DNA of 12,580 nt from JBEIDK01 sp040383485. GTDB lineage: Bacteria; Bacteroidota; Bacteroidia; UBA4408. The notes under the pieces were generated by a model. The model was not told where the DNA came from and did no database searches. It was given only the letters and a program-made list of their open reading frames with translations. Below are positions 6,152 through 12,580 of the stretch, one piece after another. The stretch covers positions 1-12,580 of the forward strand of contig JBEIDK010000095.1 of NCBI GenBank assembly GCA_040383485.1, written 5' to 3'. How positions within the stretch are numbered: the first letter of the stretch is position 1; each line of letters begins with the position of its first letter. A program made the translations under genes and the position numbers.

Positions 6152-6328
6152 GTTTCTCTTATCCTCTAATTCATTATTATTAAATCTATTAATACCTTTT
6201 AAGTATTCTTCCTCAAAAAATATAGATGTTAGTAAATACGGACGTTTCAAACTGATTATTCATAAAATAATATACCAAAAATATCTGAATCTATTACGTT
6301 TTCCAGCATTGCCGTTCAAGGCTCTACC

Positions 6329-6474
6329 TGCCTCATTCTTTCTGGTTTTTCAATCCAATCAAATTGCGTAAAGCCATGTAGGAAGGTTCCGAGGGACGAG
6401 GAAATCACCTACATGGTAGCAATTTTATTGGATTGAAAAATTGCGACCTTCGGAGCAAAAGAAAGAATGAAGCA
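6329..6474. repeat. Dyad-symmetric repeat element (146 bp)
   Basis: Three nested inverted repeats share one centre: 6329-6343 with 6460-6474 (14 of 15), 6346-6367 with 6419-6440 (21 of 22, TTTTTCAATCCAAT type), and CCATGTAGG 6374-6382 with CCTACATGG 6408-6416 (perfect). The loop holds CCGAGGGACGAGGAAATC, a phrase I associate with intergenic repeats in this phylum. Near 6443-6459 the right arm has extra bases that the left lacks. It is non-coding and probably an interspersed repeat or MITE; mechanism unknown. Confidence 0.65.
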
Positions 6475-6475
6475 T

Positions 6476-6520
6476 TGATTTTTGTTACTTTTCATCAAGG
6501 AAAAGTAAGTTTAAAAATCA
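6476..6520. repeat. Two-tier hairpin repeat
   Basis: TGATTTTT (6476-6483) pairs with AAAAATCA (6513-6520), and inside it TTACTTTT (6485-6492) pairs with AAAAGTAA (6501-6508) around the loop CATCAAGG. Both stems are perfect. It starts 1 bp after the preceding repeat element and may be part of the same composite. GAGGGACGA, present in the loop of that element (6391-6399), recurs at 6533-6541. Confidence 0.55.
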
Positions 6521-6586
6521 TAAAGACTTTTTGAGGGACGACTAAGTATTCTTTAAATTTATTAAAAGCTATTCAAGCTGTCATGT

Positions 6587-6754
6587 AACCCAGATTACGC
6601 ATTAGAAATTCTATTACAACGCATAACCACTTCAAAATATGAAGTAAACAACTTTTACTCATGAATCATATATTCAATATGATTTATTCGTAAAAGTTAA
6701 TATTTTATTGGGCTTTGGCGCTTCACTACGAACCCCTAACGCGTAATCTGGGTT
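6587..6754. repeat. Inverted-repeat element with nested hairpins (168 bp), possibly a MITE
   Basis: The ends AACCCAGATTACGCATTAG (6587-6605) and CTAACGCGTAATCTGGGTT (6736-6754) are inverted repeats matching at 18 of 19 positions. Inside are ACTTCA/TGAAGT (6629-6645) and a large stem: AACTTTTAC 6650-6658 with GTAAAAGTT 6690-6698, enclosing AATCATAT 6664-6671 with ATATGATT 6677-6684. No coding capacity is seen. It ends 7 bp from the stop of the minus-strand dehydrogenase gene and could serve as its transcription stop. Confidence 0.65.
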
Positions 6755-6761
6755 TAATTTA

Positions 6762-7577
6762 CTACCAAACAGTCCAACCTCCATCATTTAAAATATTAGC
6801 TCCAGTAACATAACTAGATGCATCGCTTAGTAAATATATAAGTGCAGGAGCAATTTCATGATTTAAGCTCATTCTTTCCATTGGTGAAAATTTGGCAAAA
6901 TTATTTTCAAATTGTTCCTCATGATTATTCCAGACACCATGTGGAGTGAGCATATTAATCCTAACATTTTTAGAAGCCCAGTAACTTGCTAAATATTTAG
7001 ATAATGCTTCAATACCTCCTTTTGAGGCAGAATAGGCGGCAGGACAACCAAGATTTGTACCTTTGTATAAATTTTGATTAGGGGCAACAACACTATATGT
7101 TGATGGCATATTTACAACAGTGCCGCCTCCATTCTGAGACATATAAGTACCAATAACCTGACAAGTTAAAAAAGTACCTTTTAAATTAACTTCTACAACA
7201 GTATCCCAATTCTCTTCAGTAACATTTTCAAATGATTCAAATATCAAATGTGTTTTATTTTGATGTGCATTTACTAAACCATCAATTTTACCAAATTTTT
7301 CAATGACTGCATCGCGCAAAGTAACTACTGATTTTTTGTCTGATACATTTACAACAGCACCAATAATTTCCTGTGAAAACTTTTTGTTTAGTTCTATACC
7401 TGCTTCAACAGGTTTTGCCTGCTCTAAGTCTGCCAAAACTACGTTAGCGCCAAATTGCGCTGTGGCTTCAGCAAATGCCTTTCCTATCAAACCGCATGCT
7501 CCAGTAATAATTATTACCTTATTTGTAAGTTCAAACTTTTTTTTAAAATCAATATTGCTGGGGTCGGTAGATTTCAT
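6762..7577 (-). CDS. Short-chain dehydrogenase/reductase, PtmA-like
   Basis: This 271-residue Rossmann-fold NAD(P)-dependent oxidoreductase has the classical SDR plan. The nucleotide loop is TGACGLIG (residues 25-32), then VNAH (102-105, in place of NNAG), N131 in VNLKG, the catalytic S159 in NMPSTYS, and Y182-xxx-K186 in AYSASKGG. The C-terminal part RINMLTPHGV and YLLSDASSYVTGANILNDGG is typical. The stretch SVVAPNQNLYKGTNLGCPAAYSAS resembles PtmA-type enzymes acting on sugar nucleotides in flagellin or surface glycosylation (VVAP..xIYEGT..SPxEYA). The likely substrate is thus a nucleotide-activated or nonulosonic-acid sugar, but this is inference. It stands alone on the minus strand, with a repeat element abutting its 3' end, and diverges from the next gene. 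The TAG stop is at 6762-6764. Confidence 0.88.
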   Translation of the reverse strand: MKSTDPSNIDFKKKFELTNKVIIITGACGLIGKAFAEATAQFGANVVLADLEQAKPVEAGIELNKKFSQEIIGAVVNVSDKKSVVTLRDAVIEKFGKIDGLVNAHQNKTHLIFESFENVTEENWDTVVEVNLKGTFLTCQVIGTYMSQNGGGTVVNMPSTYSVVAPNQNLYKGTNLGCPAAYSASKGGIEALSKYLASYWASKNVRINMLTPHGVWNNHEEQFENNFAKFSPMERMSLNHEIAPALIYLLSDASSYVTGANILNDGGWTVW

Positions 7578-7706
7578 CTTGAATTATTTAGATGTGTAAA
7601 TATAATTTTCATTATTGAATAAATATTTTCAAAATGAAATTTTCACAACGGTAAACCTTTTTAATTTTAATTTCGTGTACAACTATGAACAGTAAAAATT
7701 TAAAAA

Positions 7707-8717
7707 ATGAAACGAACAATTACCACAACACTTTGCATTTTACTCCTTGCTCTTTGCAATATTAAAAGCAACGCACAATCAGGATGGATTGATTCTGGCG
7801 CTGTTTGGCACCAGGGCTTTTGGGAATTTAATTTTGGAAATCCAGTTGGATATATTAAAAATTGGTATGATAGAGATACAATTATTAACGGAAAATTGAT
7901 GCAAATCGTTTTATCCGAAAAACAAACAAAAACGAGCTATCCTGATGGTTCAATTATTATTACAGATACGCTATATTCAAAAGACTTTACCTTCTATACT
8001 TCAAACGATACAGTGTATTTGTTAATGCCTAATGGACAACTTCAATTTATGTGGCATAATAATCCAAACATTGGAGATGTTTGGGATTTTGGAATACAAT
8101 TTGATTTATGGACCAATACTTATATTCACGCCTATGCAAAAGTTGATACTGTTTTTTATGTAACTATTAATGGCGTTCAGCTAAAAGAGTTTAAAGTTTA
8201 CAGTTGTAAAAACATACAAGGAGATGAAGTCAATTACAGCACTGACACTTCATTATTTATTAATCATTTATTTGGAAACATTAATTCAAAGTTCGGACCT
8301 ACAAAGGGTTTTAATGATATTGGTACATTTACTTCAAATCAAATTATAAATGAACATATTTCAGATGTGTTGAATTGTTTTCAATCAAACTCATTCTCAT
8401 TTCACCAATTTTATAATAATGATTGTTTTAATAACATCTTCTCTCATATTCAAGAACAAACAATTTCGAACAACAACATTTCTCTCTACCCCAACCCCAC
8501 AAACAATTCAATAACCATATCAGCCGAAAAACTTTTTTCAGAAAATATTCCCCTTCAAATAACCGTTACCGATAATTTAGGTAACAAAATTTTTAGCAAC
8601 AAATTCAATAGTAATAATCCAGCCATTAGTATAGAACAGTTTAGTAACGGTGTTTATTTTGTAAATATTTATCAAGAGGGCAAGCAACCAATCAATAAAA
8701 AGATAATAAAGTATTGA
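7707..8717 (+). CDS. Secreted protein with T9SS type A C-terminal sorting domain
   Basis: This 336-residue protein begins with a clear Sec signal peptide (MKRTITTTLCILLLALCNIKSNA, cleavage likely before Q24). It ends in a type IX secretion type A sorting domain (about residues 258-336): ISLYPNPTNN start, ITVTDNLGNKIFS, FSNGVYFVNI and a basic end KKIIKY. It would be carried across the outer membrane and anchored or released. The middle (residues 24-250) is rich in aromatic residues and Thr/Asn, with repeated WxxG/GxVWDF patterns, and looks beta-rich, but I do not recognise a domain. Upstream, TAATTTCG at 7668-7675 is a near match to the -7 consensus. The gene stops with TGA, and the frame stays open through to the next gene, so it is a real test that TGA is a stop here. 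Confidence 0.9.
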   Translation: MKRTITTTLCILLLALCNIKSNAQSGWIDSGAVWHQGFWEFNFGNPVGYIKNWYDRDTIINGKLMQIVLSEKQTKTSYPDGSIIITDTLYSKDFTFYTSNDTVYLLMPNGQLQFMWHNNPNIGDVWDFGIQFDLWTNTYIHAYAKVDTVFYVTINGVQLKEFKVYSCKNIQGDEVNYSTDTSLFINHLFGNINSKFGPTKGFNDIGTFTSNQIINEHISDVLNCFQSNSFSFHQFYNNDCFNNIFSHIQEQTISNNNISLYPNPTNNSITISAEKLFSENIPLQITVTDNLGNKIFSNKFNSNNPAISIEQFSNGVYFVNIYQEGKQPINKKIIKY

Positions 8718-8753
8718 GCCTTTGTTTATTATTACAGTAAATTTCATTTGCCA

Positions 8754-10046
8754 ATGTCTAAAATTACACCTCAAATAATAGAAGAATATTTCGATAGATT
8801 ATTTCCTATTTGCAGAAGCATTACAGGAAATGGCTTACGTGATTCATTAAAAATTTTGCAAGAGATTCTGCCATTGCAAATGCATGAAGTACCAACCGGA
8901 ACATCTTGTTTTGATTGGGAGATACCTAAGGAGTGGAACATAAAAGATGCATACATCATTACTCCTGATGGAAGAAAAATTGCAGATTTTAAACAACATA
9001 ATTTGCACTTGGTTAATTATTCAATTCCTATTAAGGTTGAAATGAGTTATGAGGAGTTATTACCTCATCTTCATACACTGCCATCGTTGCCAGATGCAAT
9101 TCCATATCATACTTCTTATTATAAAAGTGACTGGGGCTTTTGCTTAACACATAACGAATTTGAAAATTTGTCTAAAGAAGGAGTCTATAAAGTTTTTATT
9201 GATTCGGAATTGAAAGAGGGGAGTATGACCTATGCTGATTTAGTATTGAAAGGTGAAACAGAAAAAGAAATATTGTTTTCAACTTATTTATGTCATCCAA
9301 GTATGGCCAATAATGAGTTATCTGGTCCATTAGTTCAGGCATTTTTGTATCAGCAAATTGCTTCTATGCCAAAACGTAAATATACTTATCGTTTTGTTTT
9401 CGCGCCTGAAACCATAGGTGCAATTAATTATTTGAGCATACATGGCGAGCATTTAAAGGATAATTTATTAGCAGGATATATATTAACCTGCTGCGGCGAT
9501 GCGGGACCAATTACCTATAAAAAGTCTAGGAGAATAAATAGTGAAGCTGATTTAATGGCCGAGCATACCTTAAAATATAGTGATAAAAAATATAATCTTT
9601 TGCCATTTACCATTGGTGGTAGTGATGAGCGTCAATATTGTTCACCTGGTTTTAATTTACCTGTAGGTTCAATAATGCGCACTCCTTATCATGTATTCGA
9701 AGAGTATCATACATCAAAAGACAATAAAAGCATCATCAGATTTGATTTGATGGTTGAAACCATTGAATTGCTTAGTAAAATTGTTCAAGGTTTTGAACTG
9801 AACGATAAATACTTTGGTACCATACAACATTGCGAACCTAATTTGGGAAAAAGAGGTTTATATGAAGTAAAAGGAGCAGCTAAAAAAAGAGGGAAGGAGC
9901 TTACAAACAGATTGCACTTGCTGAATCATTTCGATGGGGAACATAGTTTGTTAGAGATAGCAGAATTGAGTAATCAAAGCATCTTAAGTTATCAATCAGA
10001 AATTGAATTGTTATTAGACAAGGAGTTAATAACAATGAATCATTAA
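8754..10046 (+). CDS. DUF4910 / M28-like aminopeptidase-fold protein
   Basis: This 430-residue protein belongs to the DUF4910 (DUF2172-inserted) group of zinc-exopeptidase-fold proteins, often encoded in polysaccharide biosynthesis loci. Visible features are the N-terminal YFDRLFPICRSITGNGLRDSL, the inserted strand-rich region (residues about 50-150), the metal-site motif STYLCHPSMANNELSGP (H181), FAPETIGAINYL (E219), GSDERQYCSPGFNLPVGSIMR and FEEYHTSKDN (H319). The last 70 residues (HLLNHFDGEHSLLEIAELSN) form the winged-helix end. The reaction is not established for the family; hydrolysis of an amide on a glycan or peptide intermediate is a guess. ATG 8754 is preferred over the in-frame TTG at 8748. 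It starts 36 bp after the sorting-domain gene and may be co-transcribed with it. Confidence 0.88.
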   Translation: MSKITPQIIEEYFDRLFPICRSITGNGLRDSLKILQEILPLQMHEVPTGTSCFDWEIPKEWNIKDAYIITPDGRKIADFKQHNLHLVNYSIPIKVEMSYEELLPHLHTLPSLPDAIPYHTSYYKSDWGFCLTHNEFENLSKEGVYKVFIDSELKEGSMTYADLVLKGETEKEILFSTYLCHPSMANNELSGPLVQAFLYQQIASMPKRKYTYRFVFAPETIGAINYLSIHGEHLKDNLLAGYILTCCGDAGPITYKKSRRINSEADLMAEHTLKYSDKKYNLLPFTIGGSDERQYCSPGFNLPVGSIMRTPYHVFEEYHTSKDNKSIIRFDLMVETIELLSKIVQGFELNDKYFGTIQHCEPNLGKRGLYEVKGAAKKRGKELTNRLHLLNHFDGEHSLLEIAELSNQSILSYQSEIELLLDKELITMNH

Positions 10047-11536
10047 TTGACTTTTTGCTCTGGTATTTTTGCTCCAATAATTTCATACACAATAACAAAT
10101 TGATTCTTTTCAATTATTTTAAATGAATAATTATTCTCAATAAAATCCTTATAGTCAGGTTTGTTAACAATAACCTTATTGCCCGCTATTAGCTTTGACT
10201 TGTCGGCTCGTTTAATAATTTGATTTTTTAATTTAAAGGTGTTGGCATAAAATGTAATATGTGTATTGTATTCATCATATAAATAAAAATAGCCGTCTAG
10301 GTTTTTATTTTCTTTAAGTGCATTTTTTAGATAATAATTGATGTCTTCAATTAAATGCATATCACCTGTATCGTATGGTTGATATACCTTTGCAATAATT
10401 TCGCGATAAGGTGTGATAAAAAACAAATAACAAAACGCAATGGGCATTACATTTTGTTTAAAGTCTATATAGTTACGTTCTTTTATGTAATTGTATATAC
10501 AATAAGTTACAAAGCCAACAATAATTGCCATCATCGGATACAATGGTAAATCGTACCAAAGTACCTTTGTTTCGGCATTTGAGACAACTAAAAAATAGGA
10601 TAGTGAAGTTAAACCCAAACAAATAATAAGTTGTTTTATTTTATTGTCGATACTATTATATCCAAATAAAATACCTAATGGAACCAAGTAGTAATAGTAA
10701 CTAAAGCCACCATCTATTATATGCTCGTAATACGTCCAGAATTTATCTTTATGACCTTCAATCACTTCAAAGTACCTACCACCTAACTCGTTTAACCATA
10801 CAGCTTCTAAGTAGCCAGGGTTTTGTGATTCTCTTAACAAGTAATATCCAAGAACAATAGTAAAATAGAACAAAGAGTTAATATATAAGTATTTGTTCTT
10901 AAATATTTTTGAAGCATGCTTGAAGAGAATTATATAAATGAATAAGCCAGGCAAAATCATTAAAATACTTACTCCTTTTGTTAAACTGCCTAATATAAGT
11001 GCAACAAAAGTTAAGTGTAGGTACTTGTTTTTTTCAGTTTGTAAATAACAAAACAGAAATAATATAGTGCTTGTTGAGAATAAAACTAAGAGGGCGTCAT
11101 AATCGGCATTTCTTACCGAGTGCTCAACAATATATCCTGCCGAAGTAGCAAGAATTAATCCCGAAAAAAGGCCTATTAAAATATTGTTTAAATGTTTTTT
11201 ACAGAACCATATTATAAGCAAACACGTTAAATAGCCTGCTATTGCAGAAGGTAATCTTGTGGCCACATCATTCATCCCAAACAAATGCATACTTAATACT
11301 TGCAGCCAAATTAATAGTGGTGGTTTAGTATTCCACATTTCAGGAGTGCCATCTGAATGTGTTACAATAAAATCCTTGTCAAAATACATTTCTTGAGCAT
11401 TTAAACTTACCAAAGCTTCATCCCATAATCTCAGTGGCAGCATATCTAAATTTGTAAAAAATGGAAATGCAATAAGTAATAAGACTAAAAAATAAATTAA
11501 CTTTTCGCTAGCGTATTTAATTGTAATAAATTTCAT
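10043..11536 (-). CDS. GT39/ArnT-like membrane glycosyltransferase
   Basis: This 497-residue polytopic membrane protein has the GT-C layout of the dolichyl-phosphate-mannose/undecaprenyl-sugar transferases (PMT_2, ArnT-like). After the first membrane helix comes the conserved acidic pair in RLWDEA (D39-E40), then NTKPPLLIWL (K71-P73) in the first periplasmic loop, the second acidic site RNADYDALL (D145, D147) and LTKG (184-188). About ten further hydrophobic segments follow, and then a soluble C-terminal region of roughly 110 residues. Such enzymes transfer a lipid-linked sugar to lipid A, protein or glycan on the outer face of the inner membrane; donor and acceptor are unknown here. Its stop overlaps the stop of the convergent DUF4910 gene by 4 bp. 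Confidence 0.9.
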   Translation of the reverse strand: MKFITIKYASEKLIYFLVLLLIAFPFFTNLDMLPLRLWDEALVSLNAQEMYFDKDFIVTHSDGTPEMWNTKPPLLIWLQVLSMHLFGMNDVATRLPSAIAGYLTCLLIIWFCKKHLNNILIGLFSGLILATSAGYIVEHSVRNADYDALLVLFSTSTILFLFCYLQTEKNKYLHLTFVALILGSLTKGVSILMILPGLFIYIILFKHASKIFKNKYLYINSLFYFTIVLGYYLLRESQNPGYLEAVWLNELGGRYFEVIEGHKDKFWTYYEHIIDGGFSYYYYLVPLGILFGYNSIDNKIKQLIICLGLTSLSYFLVVSNAETKVLWYDLPLYPMMAIIVGFVTYCIYNYIKERNYIDFKQNVMPIAFCYLFFITPYREIIAKVYQPYDTGDMHLIEDINYYLKNALKENKNLDGYFYLYDEYNTHITFYANTFKLKNQIIKRADKSKLIAGNKVIVNKPDYKDFIENNYSFKIIEKNQFVIVYEIIGAKIPEQKVN

Positions 11537-11637
11537 TCTGCTAAATTGAGTAAAAATAATTTTTAATTCAAATAGTTAATTGTCTACAAGTATTTTACAG
11601 CTTTTGTTGCATATTTATTTATTCTAATTTTTCACAT

Positions 11638-11645
11638 TACATTTG
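11638..11645 (+). promoter_or_regulatory. Probable -7 element of the secreted-protein gene at 11660
   Basis: TACATTTG matches TAnnTTTG perfectly and lies 14 bp before ATG 11660. No good -33 TTTG at normal distance is seen. The predicted start site near 11650-11652 leaves almost no leader for ATG 11654, which favours the downstream ATG. Confidence 0.45.
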
Positions 11646-11659
11646 ACTCATATATGCTA

Positions 11660-12463
11660 ATGAAAAGATATTGCTATTATTTACTTTTTTTATTTTTAAA
11701 CCAGGCCATTGCTCAAACACCTGTATGGAAAGAGACTAGAAAGATAAATGTTTCGGGCAACCAATTTTGCATGGATAACTTAAAAAACATATACACTTAC
11801 AATGAAAGAATGATTGAAAAATATAATGCAGCAGGTAAATTACTATTTTCGTTTAGTAGTACCAATGCCTCTAGCATTACTAAAATTGATGTGCTTAATC
11901 CGCTGCGTATTCTAGTTTTTTATAAGGACATTAATCAGGTTCATTTTCTGGATAACACCCTCTCTGAAACTGGAATTATAATCAATCTGGCAGATGTTGA
12001 ATTGGAACAAGCTAATTTTGTTTGTAATTCGGCAAACAAAGGTTTATGGGTTTACAATCCTCAAAATATTGAGCTTTTGCATTTAAGTAACGACCTTTCC
12101 ATCCTAAGCAAAACAGGAAATTTATCAATTTTATTAAGGAGTGAAATATCACCTACAAAACTTTTTGAGTTCAATAATCAGCTTTATCTATGTAATGATA
12201 AATCGCTTTTAGTTTTCGATAATTTTGGAACATATCAAAAATCAATTCCCATAGAATGTACAAATTGTTTCATGATTGAAACCGATATTTATAATGTTTC
12301 AAATGATTCAATTTCAACTTATAACTTTAAAGAAAAAATAACCAACAAGCAACCAATTAATAAACCTATTAATATTGAGGTTGTGCAACAAATTTATAAT
12401 GGGGTTAGTTTGATTCACCTCAATAAAAATCAAGAATTAATCTGGTCAGAAAAAGCCAATTAG
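11660..12463 (+). CDS. Secreted protein of unknown function, possibly beta-propeller-like
   Basis: Starting from ATG 11660 the product is 267 residues, with a Sec signal peptide MKRYCYYLLFLFLNQAIA and probable cleavage before QTPVW. ATG 11654 would add only Met-Leu and is less likely given the promoter position. The mature part has repeated strand-type units such as YNAAGKLLFSFSS, LLVFDNFGTYQKSIPI and ISTYNFKEKI, reminiscent of NHL/WD-type blades but too weak to assign. It has no lipobox and no T9SS sorting domain, so a periplasmic location is likely. I do not recognise the family. It converges with the partial gene at the right edge (3 bp between stop codons). Confidence 0.8.
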   Translation: MKRYCYYLLFLFLNQAIAQTPVWKETRKINVSGNQFCMDNLKNIYTYNERMIEKYNAAGKLLFSFSSTNASSITKIDVLNPLRILVFYKDINQVHFLDNTLSETGIIINLADVELEQANFVCNSANKGLWVYNPQNIELLHLSNDLSILSKTGNLSILLRSEISPTKLFEFNNQLYLCNDKSLLVFDNFGTYQKSIPIECTNCFMIETDIYNVSNDSISTYNFKEKITNKQPINKPINIEVVQQIYNGVSLIHLNKNQELIWSEKAN

Positions 12464-12466
12464 GCT

Positions 12467-12580
12467 CTATTCGAAAACCTCATTTAAAACTTTCACAGAT
12501 TTTATAGTTCCAAAATTTGAAATGTGTAATTTATAGTAATCAAGCAGTTTTGATAACATTAAGTTACGTTGATTTCTATC
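12467..12580 (-). CDS. C-terminal end of an unidentified gene (cut by the window edge)
   Basis: On the minus strand a frame is open from the window edge for 37 codons to a TAG at 12467-12469. It reads DRNQRNLMLSKLLDYYKLH followed by ISNFGTIKSVKVLNEVFE. The composition is protein-like (amphipathic, mixed charge) and the convergent position next to the stop of the preceding gene suits a real gene end. The fragment is too short to assign to a family. Confidence 0.5.
   Translation of the reverse strand, partial: DRNQRNLMLSKLLDYYKLHISNFGTIKSVKVLNEVFE

Noticed and set aside
6068..6250. 60-codon minus-strand frame beginning MKRPYLLTSIFFEEEYLKG
   Set aside because: Half of it lies opposite the cysteine-rich lipoprotein domain, which is the better-supported frame; it has no promoter and no family resemblance.
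6138..6371. 77-codon plus-strand frame across the end of the lipoprotein gene and into the repeat element
   Set aside because: It ends inside a palindromic repeat and has leucine/serine-rich low-information content; it is a chance frame.
12463..12469. GGCTCTA at the right edge as another end of the MITE-like element at 3884-4063
   Set aside because: Only 7 bp match and the neighbouring bases do not follow the element's end; it is explained by two overlapping gene ends.
1..12580. CRISPR arrays, tRNA or rRNA genes, phage genes
   Set aside because: No regularly spaced repeats, tRNA-like cloverleaf signals, rRNA sequence or phage structural genes were seen on reading either strand.

Overview
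The window is AT-rich DNA from a member of the Bacteroidota. This rests on a type IX secretion (T9SS) C-terminal sorting domain, several promoters matching the Bacteroidota -7 consensus TAnnTTTG, lipoprotein and secreted proteins typical of the phylum, and the near absence of Shine-Dalgarno sequences. TGA is a normal stop codon here: it ends the T9SS-sorted protein exactly where its sorting domain must end.

Layout. Positions 1-1842 hold a complete IS1182-family insertion sequence: 16-bp perfect terminal inverted repeats, one intact DDE transposase, and an inward-facing intrinsic terminator built into each end. Right beside it, 1875-3500 carries a three-gene hipB-hipS-hipT toxin-antitoxin operon (a split-HipA system) with candidate operator repeats in front of hipB. 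A gene-free stretch follows (3501-4183) that includes a 180-bp MITE-like element. At 4211-5758 lies a cobalamin-dependent acyl-CoA mutase large subunit. It has the methylmalonyl-CoA substrate signature but no B12-binding domain. From 5789 to 6754 the DNA is a graveyard: a small lipoprotein gene (DUF6970-like) interrupted only by two in-frame TGA codons, then three dyad-symmetric non-coding elements in a row.

The right half (6762-12580) is chromosomal in character: a PtmA-like short-chain dehydrogenase (minus strand), a secreted protein with a type A sorting domain, a DUF4910/M28-like zinc peptidase-fold protein, a GT39/ArnT-like membrane glycosyltransferase (minus strand, its stop overlapping that of the peptidase-like gene), a secreted protein of unknown function, and the C-terminal end of an unidentified minus-strand gene. 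The dehydrogenase, DUF4910 protein and glycosyltransferase are all of types found in surface-glycan loci, so a link to cell-surface carbohydrate is plausible but not shown.

The most noteworthy points are the split HipBST system with its SIS autophosphorylation motif, the symmetric terminator insulation of the IS, the two-TGA lipoprotein gene, and the cluster of palindromic repeats at 6329-6754. No wholly new multi-gene system was evident.
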